Part shown: one piece after another, positions 18,841-28,300 of the stretch | Layout of the letters: every line of letters starts with the position of its first letter | Numbering within the stretch: position 1 is the first letter of the stretch | Assembly (NCBI RefSeq): GCF_018274385.1 | Contig: NZ_JAAFYZ010000012.1 | Span: 1-64,000 of the forward strand | Reading direction: 5' to 3' | Source of the DNA: Catenulispora pinistramenti | Lineage (GTDB): Bacteria; Actinomycetota; Actinomycetes; Streptomycetales; Catenulisporaceae | DNA: 64,000 bases | Program-made: the position numbers and the translations under genes | Notes under the pieces: model-generated | Database searches by the model: none | Seen by the model: the letters and a program-made list of their open reading frames with translations, nothing else | Told to the model about the DNA's origin: nothing

Positions 18841-20775
18841 TCAGGCCTTCGGGTTGTACTTGGTGTTCATCCCGGCGAGCTGGCCGCCGATCAGCGTGGC
18901 GTAGTTGTCCTGAGCGAACTGGTCGACCGCCTTGGTCCCGCCGAAGATGTAGGCGTTGTTGGCGTACGGGGCCCAGCCCGCCAGCCACTGCTGCTCCACC
19001 GGGGAGATCCCGCTGACCGGGTCCACCAGCAGCAGCGGGCCGCGGTTCTGGCCCATGAAGGCACCGCCCGACAGGGCGTCCGGCCAGGTCAGACCGGTGG
19101 CGAAGCCGACCGCGGCGGGGCTCATGCCCCACGCGCCGCTCCAGCTGTCGAAGAAGGTCTTCGCGACAAGGTAGGAAGTGTCATACCGGGTCGCCCCGAC
19201 CAGGGCGGTGTGCTGGATGCCGACGCTGGTGAGCGCGGCGTCCCCCTGCCCGCCGACGCCGTACACCGGAGCCTGGTAATCCGTCTTGTCGTGAGCCTGG
19301 ACCTGTGCCAGGTACGCGGCCGTGGAGGCCGGCATCTTCTTGTCGTCGGTCAGGACCACCACGCCGGCGCCGGGGGTGCCGCCCGGAATGGCCTCCGCCG
19401 CGGCACCGGCCGACAGCGCGTCGGGAGCGTTGTTCCCGGTGGCGACCAGGACCCGGTCCGGCTGGGTCCAGCCCGAGCCGCCGACAAGCCCGCTGACCGT
19501 CTCGGCGATGGCCACCGAGGTCGCGTAGCGGTCCGGTCCGGCGATCCGCTTGACCGTGTAGCCCATGCTCTTCACGGCGTTGTACACCGCCGGGGACAGC
19601 GCTTGCTCCCCGCCCAGCACATACACGGTCTTGCTGCTGCTCGCCGAGCCGAGCACCCGGGCGATCTCGGCCTTCACCGAGCTGTCCAGGCTGTTGGTCG
19701 GAGTGAGCAGCAGGGGCCCGTTGCCGGTGACGGCCAGCGTGCTGCCGCCGAGCGCGTCGGCGAACTGGTCGTCGCGGCTGAGCACCACCGAGGAGGCCGC
19801 GGTCCCGTTGCCGGCCTTGGCCGCGGCCGGCCACTTGGCTTGCGAGGTGGCGACCGCGGTACCGATCCGGTCGGCGCCGGCCAGCCGGGTGATCGTGTCC
19901 TTGTTCAGCGGCTGGTAGTCCGGCAGGCCGGGCTTGCTCGACTCCTGGCGCTGCCCGCCCCCGTTGGCGGCGATGGACTCCACGTCGTCCGGGACGCCGT
20001 TGGTGGCGGTGCGTCCCTCGTACGCGATCCGGGTGCCGTCCGGGGAGAAGGCCGGGAAGAGGTGGTCGCGGGCGTCGTTGGTGATCTGCTTCGGAGTGCC
20101 CGCCGGGGTCTGGCTGTCCTGGCCGTTCCACGCGACGGTCCAGATCTGCTCGTGGCCGGCGGAGTCCTTCCGGTCGAAGGCGATCGTCTTGCCGTCGGGG
20201 GAGATGGTCGGCCAAGTGCCGTCCGTGGCGGCCAGGATCGGCCCGCCGCTGCCGCGGCCGAAGGAGTCCTGGACCCAGATCTCGTCCTGATCGGTGGTGG
20301 CGTTGTGGTGCTGGAAGACCAGGTCCTGCCCGTCGGAGTCGGGCGCGGTCTCGGTGCCCTCGGGCATCTTCGAGGCCAGGAAGCTCAGCGGGTCGGTCTC
20401 CTTCACCGGGTCGCCGGCCGGGGTGTAGGTCGGGATCGCCGCCAGCTTCGAGACGCCGTTCACCGTCTCGGAGAACACGATGGCCGCGCCGTTGTCGAAG
20501 AAGGTCGGGTGCGAGCGCGACACCCCGGGCTTGGCCGGGTCGACGACCAGCGGCGCGCCGCCGGGGGTGTTGTGCGTGATGATCGCGCCGCTGCCGTCGG
20601 CGTAGACGTACCGGCTGCCGTCGGGGGCGAAGGACCCCATGTCCAGGGTCAGCGGCGAGTTCGCCGGTCCCTGGTAGGTGGCGTGGGCCGCGGCGCCGAA
20701 CCCGACGATGCTGGCGACGGAGCTGGCGAGGACGGCCGTGGCCGCCAAGGACTTTCTGAACGACGAGCTACGCAT
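18841..20775 (-). CDS. Secreted beta-propeller protein with cell-wall-binding 2 repeats
   Basis: A 644-residue exported protein. A Sec signal peptide (ending AHA) is followed by TolB/PD40-like propeller blades (SFAPDGSRYVYAD, TISPDGKTIAFDR, AFSPDGTRIAYEG). The C-terminal half, about 300 residues, holds three cell-wall-binding 2 repeats, recognised by LAGADRIGTAVATSQ, VVLSRDDQFADALGGS, VYVLGGEQALSPAV and YATSVAIAE. In clostridia this repeat binds anionic wall polymers non-covalently; a surface attachment role is likely here. GGGGAG precedes the ATG at 20775. Its closest relative in the window is the protein at 28301-30334. Confidence 0.88.
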   Translation of the reverse strand: MRSSSFRKSLAATAVLASSVASIVGFGAAAHATYQGPANSPLTLDMGSFAPDGSRYVYADGSGAIITHNTPGGAPLVVDPAKPGVSRSHPTFFDNGAAIVFSETVNGVSKLAAIPTYTPAGDPVKETDPLSFLASKMPEGTETAPDSDGQDLVFQHHNATTDQDEIWVQDSFGRGSGGPILAATDGTWPTISPDGKTIAFDRKDSAGHEQIWTVAWNGQDSQTPAGTPKQITNDARDHLFPAFSPDGTRIAYEGRTATNGVPDDVESIAANGGGQRQESSKPGLPDYQPLNKDTITRLAGADRIGTAVATSQAKWPAAAKAGNGTAASSVVLSRDDQFADALGGSTLAVTGNGPLLLTPTNSLDSSVKAEIARVLGSASSSKTVYVLGGEQALSPAVYNAVKSMGYTVKRIAGPDRYATSVAIAETVSGLVGGSGWTQPDRVLVATGNNAPDALSAGAAAEAIPGGTPGAGVVVLTDDKKMPASTAAYLAQVQAHDKTDYQAPVYGVGGQGDAALTSVGIQHTALVGATRYDTSYLVAKTFFDSWSGAWGMSPAAVGFATGLTWPDALSGGAFMGQNRGPLLLVDPVSGISPVEQQWLAGWAPYANNAYIFGGTKAVDQFAQDNYATLIGGQLAGMNTKYNPKA

Positions 20776-20846
20776 GTGCTTCTCCCCTGGGCACGCGGGT
20801 TCTTCAGAACCCTGTCACCCCGTACGACGCGGCGCCGGTGGAACGG

Positions 20847-20874
20847 TTGAGCAGCGTTACCGACTCGTTACAAT
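20847..20874 (+). promoter_or_regulatory. Candidate promoter of the glycosylation operon
   Basis: TTGAGC (20847-20852) and TACAAT (20869-20874) with a 16-base spacer, giving a start near 20882 and a leader of about 130 bases before ATG 21016. The -10 lies in GTTACAATC, a string found again upstream of the second YfhO gene (54541). Confidence 0.5.
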
Positions 20875-21015
20875 CCGCTGAGCATCGGCCGGTTCGGCGC
20901 TGCGTTACTGCGGCAACCGACTATCACCGCGGACGCGTCCTCACCGGTAATGCCGTCCGTCGCGGCGTGCTCGGGTAGCCTGGCCCCGCAGTCCACGTCC
21001 ATAACCGGAGAACCC

Positions 21016-22104
21016 ATGCGTCTATCCCTGGTCGTCCCGTGCTTCAACGAAGAAGCGGTTTTGGCGAGGTTCCACGAGGTAGTCCGGGAGGAGACCGCGG
21101 GGATAGCGGAAGAGGTCGAGCTGGTCTTCGTCGACGACGGCTCCCGCGACGGCACCCTTGAGCTGCTGAAGAAGATCGCGGGGCAGGACCCCGAGGCCAA
21201 GTACGTCTCGCTGAGCCGCAACTTCGGCAAGGAGTCCGCGATCCTGGCCGGCCTGAAACGGGCCAGCGGGGACGCGGTGATCATCCTGGACGCCGACCTG
21301 CAGCACCCGCCGGCGCTGCTGGGCCGCATGGTCGACCTGCACAAGCAGGGTTTCGACCAGGTCATCGCGCAGCGGGACCGGGAGGGCGACAAGAAGTTCA
21401 GGAGCCTGGTCTCCAAGACCTACTACAAGCTGATCAACCGGCTGGTCGACGTCGAGCTGGTGGACGGGGTCGGCGACTTCCGGCTGCTGTCCCGGCGTGC
21501 GGTGGATGCCCTGCTGGAGATGCCGGAGTACAACCGCTTCTCCAAGGGTCTGTTCGCCTGGATCGGCTTCGACTCGGTCACCTTCAACTACCGCAACGCG
21601 GTGCGCGAGGCCGGGGAGACCAAGTGGTCCTTCCGGCGGTTGCTGGACTACGGCGTGGACTCGCTGCTGTCGTTCAACAACAAGCCGCTGCGGATGGCGA
21701 TCTACCTGGGCTTCCTGTTCTTCAGCATCTCCTTCGCCTACATGATGTGGCTCATCGTGCGGACGATGGTGAGCGGCGACACCACCCCCGGTTACGTGAC
21801 CACGATCGCGGCCATCGTCGGCATCGGCGGCCTGCAGATGTTCACGGTCGGCGTGATCGGCGAGTACGTGGGCCGTATTTACTACGAGTCCAAGCAACGG
21901 CCGCACTACCTGGTCAAGGAGACCGAGTCCGGTCCGCTGCGGCACCAGAGCGACTTCCTGGCGATCTCCGGCGACCACCGTTCGGCGCCGACGCCGGTGC
22001 GGAACCCGGCGGCCGCGGCCGGGACCCCGGAGCAGCCGCCGGTGGACCAGAGCGACCCGGTCAACGGCGTCCCCGGGGCGCGTGAGCTGAACGGAATCCA
22101 GTGA
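21016..22104 (+). CDS. Polyprenyl-phosphate glycosyltransferase, GT2 (CsbB/GtrB/DPM1 type)
   Basis: A 362-residue GT-A enzyme expected to move a sugar from a nucleotide donor to undecaprenyl phosphate at the inner membrane face. The catalytic domain (about 1-230) has VVPCFNEE, VDDGSRDG (39-46) and LDADLQHPP (91-99). Two membrane helices follow (FLFFSISFAYMMWLIVRTM and an IVGIGGLQMFTVGVIGEYVGR segment), the layout of CsbB, GtrB and ArnC. A Pro/Ala-rich cytosolic tail ends it. GGAG precedes ATG 21016. It overlaps the YfhO gene by GTGA, and a GtrA-like gene completes the operon. Sugar identity cannot be deduced. Confidence 0.9.
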   Translation: MRLSLVVPCFNEEAVLARFHEVVREETAGIAEEVELVFVDDGSRDGTLELLKKIAGQDPEAKYVSLSRNFGKESAILAGLKRASGDAVIILDADLQHPPALLGRMVDLHKQGFDQVIAQRDREGDKKFRSLVSKTYYKLINRLVDVELVDGVGDFRLLSRRAVDALLEMPEYNRFSKGLFAWIGFDSVTFNYRNAVREAGETKWSFRRLLDYGVDSLLSFNNKPLRMAIYLGFLFFSISFAYMMWLIVRTMVSGDTTPGYVTTIAAIVGIGGLQMFTVGVIGEYVGRIYYESKQRPHYLVKETESGPLRHQSDFLAISGDHRSAPTPVRNPAAAAGTPEQPPVDQSDPVNGVPGARELNGIQ

Positions 22105-25058
22105 CCACGACCGACTCCGGTACGACCGGCGCCCGTCCGCGCCGGTCCGCGCGCAGTCTGCTCCCGCGGCCCGCCGCCATCCGTCGCCATCTGTACCTGG
22201 TCCTGGCCTTCGTGGTCCCGTCGGTGCTCTACGCCGGGATACTCGCCTCCCGCGGGATCTATCCGTTCGACCCGCACGGCTCGTACACGGTGTTCATGAG
22301 CGACCTGAACAACCAGTACGCGCAGTTCTACTCGTACTTCGACCAGGCGCTCACCGGGCACGGCTCGCTGCTGTTCACCTGGCGCGCCGACGGCGGCATG
22401 AACTTCTGGCCGATCGTCGCCTACTACCTGACCAGCCCGTTCGGTCTGCTGACGCTGTTCGCCTCGGACCACCGGCTGCCGATAATGATCGCGTTCGCCA
22501 CGGTGCTGAAGCTCGGTGCGGCCGGGCTCGGGATGGCGCTGTTCCTGCGCAAGTTCCGGGGCGAGCTGGACCGGGGGCACAGCTCGGCGGTGAACAAGGC
22601 CGTGATCGTGGCGCTGTCCACGTCCTATGCCCTGGGTGCCTGGTCGCTGATCTACGCCTTCAATATCATGTGGCTGGACGCGCTGTATCTGCTGCCCTGG
22701 GCACTGCTCGGCGTGGAACGGCTGCTGACCAAGGGCCGGATCACCTCGCTGGCCATCGCCGTCGGGCTGAACCTGATCATCGACTTCTACACCGGCGCGA
22801 TGATCGTCGTGTTCGTCTGTATGTACGCGCTGGCCCGCTACGTCGGGGTGCGGGAGCGTTTCGAGCGTGCCGACTTCCTGCGCACCGCGGGGAAGTTCGT
22901 CCTGGCCGGGGTGATCGGCGGTCTGTTGGCCGCCGCGTTCATCCTGCCGACGTATCTCGGCGGCCTGACCCAGAAGACCAAGCTGCACGCCGTCTCCTCG
23001 GGCGCCGAACCGCCGATCTCGCTCCTGGCGGTGCTCGTGCGGTTCCTGGGCGGCGCCGCGGACGTCAACCAGGCCACGCCCAGTGTCGGGGCCGCGACGC
23101 TGGTGCTGGTGCTGGTGCCGCTGTTCTTCATGGTGAAGAGCATCAAGCGGGCCGAGCGGATCGCCTTCGGCGTCATACTGGCGTTCCTCCTCCTGGCGAC
23201 GGAAGTCAAGCCGCTGTACCTCGTGATGCACGGCGGCCAGATGCCGAACGCCTTCCCCTGGCGGTTCGCGTTCCTGATCACCGCGCTGCTGACCTTCCTC
23301 GCGTTCCGCGCCTGGGTCGGCGTCGACTCGGTGAAGCAGATCAAGTGGCTCGGCGTCAGCGCGGTCTTCTGGTTCGTGGTCCTCTACTGGGGCCGCCAGG
23401 AGTACCCGTGGATCATCCGGCCGCAGGTGGCGCAGTTCGACACGCTGATCCTGGTCGGCGGTACCGCGTTGCTGGCCTTCGCGCTGTACCTGCGGGTGCG
23501 GCCGGCCGACGAGCCGCTGTCCAAGCGCCTGGCCTGGATGCCCAAGCGGCTGGCCACCCCGAAGGCCGCCGCCGTGGTCGCCGTGGCGGTGCTGGCCGTG
23601 GACGCCTCCGGCTCGGCCGAACTGATCGGTCAGAAGTCGATCGGCAAGCTGGGCTCCAGCAACAGCTCGGCGACCTGGTCCAACTGGTACAGCTCGCCCA
23701 CGACGTCCTACGGGACCGCGCTGTCCTCGCTCCAGCCGACCAACGACCAGTTCTTCCGGGCCGAGGGCTACGACCAGAACCTGCGCAGCACCAACGACAG
23801 CCTGCGCTACGGCAACTTCGGCTTCACCCACTTCTCCTCGCTGTCCTCCGGCAAGCTGCACGAGACGATGCAGGACCTGGGCTTCGCGCACCACGAAGCC
23901 GACGTCTGGTCCGCGCACACCGGCGCCACGCTGTTCACCGACGCGCTGCTGGGCTACCAGTACCTGGTCGGCACCACGCGCGAGACGACCGACGGCACCA
24001 TCGACCGCCTCGACTCGACGCTGCAGAAGACGTACGACAACACCGCCCCGGCCAAGCCGGGCAAGACGGTGACGCCGGACGTCACCACGGTCTACAAGAT
24101 CAACAGCACGTTGCCGGTCGGCTTCCGGCTCACCGGCTCGGACCTGACGGACTTCACGGCGCCGCTGCCGCAGAACTCGCCGTTCGCCGCGCAGGAGCAG
24201 GCGTTCGGTATGCCCGGCGCGTTCCAGTCGATGTGCGGCAGCCCGACCATCACCGCCAGCCCGGGGGTGACGGCCACGCCCGGCGGCGACGGCACCGTCT
24301 CGATCAAGATCCCGGCCAAGGCCCGCGCCGACAAGAAGCTCTACAGCGACAAGATCGTGTGGCAGTGCCAGGCCTCGGGCCCGCGCCAGGTCTACCTGTA
24401 CGCACCGAACGCCATGCCGACCGGCCTGTCCTACGCCCGGCTCGACAGCTCGGACCGGCCGGCCCCGCTGAACCTCTCGGACCCCTCGAAGGACAAGACG
24501 AACATCGCCTACCCCGGCGGCTTCGACAACGGCTTCCAGGACCTCGGCAGCGTCCAGTCCGGCAGCTTCACGGTGACGATGCTCAGCGACGCGCTGCCGT
24601 ACGGGAACACCTACAAGGTCCCCGCCAACCCGATCCGCGGCCTGGATCCGACGGCCGTGGACGCGAAGCTGGCGCAGCTGCGCAGCGGCGGCGTGACCGA
24701 CGTGCACTGGAACAGCACCGGCATCGCGGCCACGACCACCGGCGACAGCGCTGCGACCGTGTTCCTGTCGGTCCCGACCATCCCGGGCTGGTCGGTCACG
24801 GTCGACGGCAAGTCGGTGAAGACCACCGAACTGCTCGGCTCCTTCACGGGCGTCCCGGTCCCGGCCGGCAACCACCGGATCTCGATGTCCTTCTCCCCGC
24901 CGGGGCTCTACGCGGGTATCGGCGGCAGCACCGTGGGTCTGCTGGCCCTGGGCGGCGTCTGGTGGTTCCAGCGGCGTCGCTCGGCCCTGCAGAGCGCGGC
25001 CACGCCCGCTGCGGGCGAGGGCGCCGGTGAGTCGGTTCCCCAGGATGTGCTGTCGTGA
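22101..25058 (+). CDS. YfhO-family membrane glycosyltransferase (GT-C)
   Basis: A 985-residue polytopic membrane protein of the YfhO family (bacterial membrane protein YfhO). The first extracytoplasmic loop carries the acidic signature MSDLNNQYAQF (Asp68), expected for GT-C enzymes that use lipid-linked sugars, and FTWRADGGMNFW follows. About a dozen hydrophobic segments span residues 30-570, then a large external domain leads to a final helix before RRRS at the C-terminus. In Bacillus and Listeria-type systems YfhO transfers a sugar from C55-P-sugar to a wall polymer. Here GT2 upstream and GtrA-like downstream complete that set. Starts at GTG 22101 in a 4-base overlap. Confidence 0.88.
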   Translation: MTTTDSGTTGARPRRSARSLLPRPAAIRRHLYLVLAFVVPSVLYAGILASRGIYPFDPHGSYTVFMSDLNNQYAQFYSYFDQALTGHGSLLFTWRADGGMNFWPIVAYYLTSPFGLLTLFASDHRLPIMIAFATVLKLGAAGLGMALFLRKFRGELDRGHSSAVNKAVIVALSTSYALGAWSLIYAFNIMWLDALYLLPWALLGVERLLTKGRITSLAIAVGLNLIIDFYTGAMIVVFVCMYALARYVGVRERFERADFLRTAGKFVLAGVIGGLLAAAFILPTYLGGLTQKTKLHAVSSGAEPPISLLAVLVRFLGGAADVNQATPSVGAATLVLVLVPLFFMVKSIKRAERIAFGVILAFLLLATEVKPLYLVMHGGQMPNAFPWRFAFLITALLTFLAFRAWVGVDSVKQIKWLGVSAVFWFVVLYWGRQEYPWIIRPQVAQFDTLILVGGTALLAFALYLRVRPADEPLSKRLAWMPKRLATPKAAAVVAVAVLAVDASGSAELIGQKSIGKLGSSNSSATWSNWYSSPTTSYGTALSSLQPTNDQFFRAEGYDQNLRSTNDSLRYGNFGFTHFSSLSSGKLHETMQDLGFAHHEADVWSAHTGATLFTDALLGYQYLVGTTRETTDGTIDRLDSTLQKTYDNTAPAKPGKTVTPDVTTVYKINSTLPVGFRLTGSDLTDFTAPLPQNSPFAAQEQAFGMPGAFQSMCGSPTITASPGVTATPGGDGTVSIKIPAKARADKKLYSDKIVWQCQASGPRQVYLYAPNAMPTGLSYARLDSSDRPAPLNLSDPSKDKTNIAYPGGFDNGFQDLGSVQSGSFTVTMLSDALPYGNTYKVPANPIRGLDPTAVDAKLAQLRSGGVTDVHWNSTGIAATTTGDSAATVFLSVPTIPGWSVTVDGKSVKTTELLGSFTGVPVPAGNHRISMSFSPPGLYAGIGGSTVGLLALGGVWWFQRRRSALQSAATPAAGEGAGESVPQDVLS

Positions 25059-25564
25059 TGGGGCTCATCAGGACCCTGGCGAAGAACACCTACGTCCGCT
25101 ACGCCTTCAGCGGCGGCTCGGCGCTGGTGACCGAGGAGGTCGTGCTGTACCTGACGCACGGCCTGGCGAAGTTCCCGCTGTGGCTGGCCACGGGACTGGC
25201 GTACCTGATCTCGTTCGGCGTCAACTTCTCCATCAACCGGATGCTGACGTTCGCCGAGCACGGCGCGCGCGAGGGCGCGGTGCGCAAGCAGACCGTGCGC
25301 TTCGCGCTGCTGGTCGCCATGAACCTGGGCGTCACCCAGGTGCTGATGTACTCGCTGACCGGGATCGGCGTGAACTACCTGATCGCCAAGCCGCTGTCCA
25401 CGCTGGTCATCACGCTGTACAACTTCCGGCTGTACAAGCGCTGGGTGTTCAAGGCGGAGAACGAGGGGACCCCGACGGAGCAGGCCGAGCCCGTTGCGGG
25501 AATCGGGGCTCGGCCCACGGACGCCTCGCCGAGCGGCGCGCCGGCCTCGGAGATCGGCGCTTGA
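25055..25564 (+). CDS. GtrA-family flippase-like membrane protein (GtcA type)
   Basis: A 169-residue protein with four hydrophobic segments and the GtrA signature: YVRYAFSGGSALVTEEVVLY at the start and NFRLYKRWVF closing the last helix. GtrA/GtcA proteins are thought to flip undecaprenyl-phosphate-linked sugar across the membrane. It overlaps the YfhO stop (GTG 25055 or ATG 25058), so the three proteins are translationally coupled. A 40-residue Ala/Glu/Pro-rich tail is unusual for the family and probably disordered. The end is only six bases from the convergent reductase gene. Confidence 0.9.
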   Translation: MMGLIRTLAKNTYVRYAFSGGSALVTEEVVLYLTHGLAKFPLWLATGLAYLISFGVNFSINRMLTFAEHGAREGAVRKQTVRFALLVAMNLGVTQVLMYSLTGIGVNYLIAKPLSTLVITLYNFRLYKRWVFKAENEGTPTEQAEPVAGIGARPTDASPSGAPASEIGA

Positions 25565-25570
25565 GCCGCG

Positions 25571-26170
25571 TCAGGGCTTGACCACCCGGTAGGCCAGGTG
25601 CGTCACGCCGTTGCCGGGGCGCACCGACGTCTGCTCCAGCTCGTACGGGGCACCTTTCAGGTTGTCGAAGAACCGTGTGCCCGCGCCGAGCATCGCGGCC
25701 ACCAGGTCCACGGTCAGCTCGTCCAGCAGGCCCTCGTTCAGCGCCTGCTGGGTCAGGTCTGCGCTACCGATGACCACGGTCCGCCCGCCGCCGAGCTCGC
25801 GGCCCCTGGCGATCGCGGCGGCGATCCCGCCCTCGGTGACGAAGTGGACCGAGCGGCCCGCGTACTCCCAGTCCCGCGGGGCGCTGTGGGTCAGCACCAC
25901 CACCGGTACGCCGAGCGGGTGGGTGCCGTGCCAGCCCTCGGCCGCGTCGAAGGACCGGCGGCCGTAGACGATGGCGCCGATCGAGTCCTTGGCGCCTTGC
26001 AGGTCCTGCGCTTCGCTGGCGTCGGTCTTGAACTCCCAGTCGTGGTCGCCGTCGGTCCCGGTGACCACCTCACCCCGGCTGTACCAGCGGAACAGCGTGT
26101 CGACGCCGTCGGTGGGGTGGTTGACGAAACCGTCGAGGGACATGGACATGTTGGCGGTGACCGTGCTCAT
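25571..26170 (-). CDS. Dihydrofolate-reductase-like protein (RibD C-terminal family)
   Basis: A 199-residue protein of the RibD_C / YwjB-like reductase family. The opening VTANMSMSLDGFV is characteristic, IVYGRRSFD forms the nucleotide-binding turn, and GGGRTVVIGSADLTQQAL contributes the NADPH-binding loop. Such proteins are common single-gene oxidoreductases in actinobacteria; true substrates are unknown, and dihydrofolate reduction is not implied. GAGGAG precedes ATG 26170. Convergent with the glycosylation operon. Confidence 0.88.
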   Translation of the reverse strand: MSTVTANMSMSLDGFVNHPTDGVDTLFRWYSRGEVVTGTDGDHDWEFKTDASEAQDLQGAKDSIGAIVYGRRSFDAAEGWHGTHPLGVPVVVLTHSAPRDWEYAGRSVHFVTEGGIAAAIARGRELGGGRTVVIGSADLTQQALNEGLLDELTVDLVAAMLGAGTRFFDNLKGAPYELEQTSVRPGNGVTHLAYRVVKP

Positions 26171-26215
26171 CGGTGACTCCTCTTTGGACGCTTCGGACTG
26201 TCTTCAGGAAAGCGT

Positions 26216-26251
26216 CGAGCGGGCCGCGTCGCATTCGACACGGCCCGCTCG
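26216..26251 (-). terminator. Hairpin terminator after the DUF1906/wall-binding gene
   Basis: CGAGCGGGCCG (26216-26226) pairs with CGGCCCGCTCG (26241-26251), with a further GTCG/CGAC pair inside. On the minus strand it lies about 58 bases past the stop at 26309, and a short pyrimidine run follows. Confidence 0.7.
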
Positions 26252-26308
26252 GTTTCTCTGAACTTTCTTTCCGCGGCGCTCAGACCTGCGGTTTTGTCAG
26301 GCCGCTGG

Positions 26309-28204
26309 TCAGTGGACGGTCACCAGGTCCCACTGCCCCGGATAGCTGAAGCTGTTGCCCAGCGCCGTCGCCGCGGCCGGCGAGATCGCCGCCGTGCCGC
26401 CGACCAGGGTCGCGGTGGTGATCGGGCTGTTCTTGCCGCCGAGGTAGTAGCCGGTCGGCCCGGGGAGCACCTTCGGGTCGGTCAGCAGGAGCGGCACGCC
26501 GCGGTGCGCGGCCATCGCGCCGCCGGAGAGCGCGTCCGGCCAGTTGGCGCCGGAGGCGACGACCACCGAGGTCGGCAGGTACGAGAACCGGCCGGCGACC
26601 GCCGCCGCGGTGCCGTAGCGGTCCGCGCCGAACAGCGGGATGAAGTCCTGCCCGTTCTGCCAGGACGGGAACGCGGTGTGCACCGCGGTCACGGCCTTGC
26701 CGCCGATGCCGTACATCTTGGTGGTGTTCGGGTCCAGGCCGTCCAGGTAGTCCCGGGTGGCCTGCGGAAGGCTCGAGCCGTTGCTCAGGACCACCACGGC
26801 GCCGTCGTGCGAGATGTCACCGGGCTGCGGGGCCGGCGCACCAGGGACGACGGTCTGCGCGCTGATGCCGAGCGCACCGGCCGCCGCCCCGGCCGCCAGG
26901 GCGTCGGGGAAGTCGGTGCCGGTGGCCACCAGGACGCTGGAGGGCGGACCGTCGGGCGAGATGGCGTGCGCGATGCTCACGGCCGTGCCGAACCGGTCGT
27001 AGCCGGCGATCCGGCGCGGGACGAATCCGTTGGCGGCGATGGCGTTCTGCACGGCCGGGGACAACGCCTGCGTCCCGCCGAGCAGATACACCGTCGAGCC
27101 CGGTGTCAGGATCCTGTGGAGCTCCTTCATCGTGCTCGGGTTCATCGCCTTGGTCCCGGTCAGCAGCAGCGGACCGTCGGCCTGGGCGGCCAGCGCCGAG
27201 CCGCCGAGCGCGTCGGCGAAGGTGTCGTCCCGGCTCAGGACCGCGGCCTTGGCCTGGTCCCGGCCGGGCGTGGCACAGCCGTGGCAGTCGAAGGTGCGCA
27301 CGCTGGCCAGTACCGCGGTGATGTCCCGGTCGAACCCGGCCAGCCGCTCGACCGTGCCCCGGCTGGCCTGGCCGACGTCGAACCAGTCGGTGTCGATGTT
27401 CAGGGTGACGCCGCCGTAGCTCTCGTCGTGGCCGCCCTGCGTCTGGTGCACCCGCTGGTGGTTCGCCCACTGGGACGGCTTCACGTTGGGGTCGTCGGTG
27501 GTGTTGGTGTTGTCCCAGGCCGCGATGTCGATGACGTCCGGGGAACTGGCGCCGTAGGCCGCCGACTGGTCCTTGATGCCGGTGCTGGAGCTGGAGTACC
27601 ACCCCGCGCGGAAGCCGTTGCGGTGCAGTTCCTGCGTCCAGCCCTGCGAGTAGGCGATGACCAGCTGGGTGTAGGTGGAGTCGTAGTTCTCCATGTCGTC
27701 ATAGAGCACTGACGCCGGCGGGAAACCGAGGCCCCGCGCCAGATTCGCGGCGTCGTCGGCCTCGGCCGAGCCGAGCGCGAAGGCGCTGCCCGTGTTGAGC
27801 GTGGTGAAGTCGCTCTGGTAGTTGCCGCTCGCGTCTTTGTACTCCGCCTGGCTTCCCACATACAGCGGCAGGAAGCGCCAGCCGTTCGCGGCCTGGCGGC
27901 CCACCCATTGCTTGGTCAGGTTCGCGGTGTTCTGCGGCTTGCAGCCCGGCGCGTACCGCAGACCCCCGAGATAGATGCCGACCGCGCGATAGGGCGACTG
28001 CAGCCAGGCGTCCATCGAGGCGTTGTCAGGAGCCCAGCACGGATCGAAGCCGGCGCCGGAGTAGACGGTGCTGGGCACCGCCTGCGGCACCGGCGGGCTC
28101 GCGGTCGCGGTGAGCAGCCAGGCGGCCAGTCCCGCCATGGCCAATGCGGCCGCACAGACCGCCGCGGTGACCCGTTTGGGCCACCGATGGAACAACGCAG
28201 ACAC
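26309..28204 (-). CDS. Surface protein: DUF1906 domain plus cell-wall-binding 2 repeats
   Basis: A 631-residue protein joining a putative glycan-active domain to wall-binding repeats. An N-terminal signal/anchor helix (VTAAVCAAALAMAGLAAWLL) is followed by a DUF1906 TIM-barrel (residues about 48-280: GAGFDPCWAPDNASMDAW, YRAVGIYLGG, VLYDDMENYD, QTQGGHDESYGGVTLNID). Three cell-wall-binding 2 repeats follow (about 290-625: RLAGFDRDITAV, VLSRDDTFADALGGSAL, YLLGGTQALSPAVQNAI, RIAGYDRFGTAVSIA). The family names suggest a wall-attached glycoside-hydrolase-like protein. It shares the DUF1906 module with 15123-16238 and the repeats with its two neighbours. Confidence 0.88.
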   Translation of the reverse strand: MSALFHRWPKRVTAAVCAAALAMAGLAAWLLTATASPPVPQAVPSTVYSGAGFDPCWAPDNASMDAWLQSPYRAVGIYLGGLRYAPGCKPQNTANLTKQWVGRQAANGWRFLPLYVGSQAEYKDASGNYQSDFTTLNTGSAFALGSAEADDAANLARGLGFPPASVLYDDMENYDSTYTQLVIAYSQGWTQELHRNGFRAGWYSSSSTGIKDQSAAYGASSPDVIDIAAWDNTNTTDDPNVKPSQWANHQRVHQTQGGHDESYGGVTLNIDTDWFDVGQASRGTVERLAGFDRDITAVLASVRTFDCHGCATPGRDQAKAAVLSRDDTFADALGGSALAAQADGPLLLTGTKAMNPSTMKELHRILTPGSTVYLLGGTQALSPAVQNAIAANGFVPRRIAGYDRFGTAVSIAHAISPDGPPSSVLVATGTDFPDALAAGAAAGALGISAQTVVPGAPAPQPGDISHDGAVVVLSNGSSLPQATRDYLDGLDPNTTKMYGIGGKAVTAVHTAFPSWQNGQDFIPLFGADRYGTAAAVAGRFSYLPTSVVVASGANWPDALSGGAMAAHRGVPLLLTDPKVLPGPTGYYLGGKNSPITTATLVGGTAAISPAAATALGNSFSYPGQWDLVTVH

Positions 28205-28240
28205 CTGACTTACACCCCACCCTTGGTTGTGCGAAGCAAA

Positions 28241-28268
28241 CGGCGCGGGCTCGAACGAGCCCGCGCCG
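28241..28268 (-). terminator. Perfect hairpin terminator
   Basis: A 13-bp perfect stem (CGGCGCGGGCTCG / CGAGCCCGCGCCG) with a two-base AA gap, so the real loop is slightly larger. It lies just past the stop of the minus-strand gene ending at 28301. Confidence 0.8.
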
Positions 28269-28300
28269 CTGACATCGGCTTGTTGCGGCCCTAGGAGGCC

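Noticed and set aside
16946-19132. 728-residue minus-strand frame across copA
   Set aside because: Antisense shadow of a strongly supported P-type ATPase; crosses its terminator.
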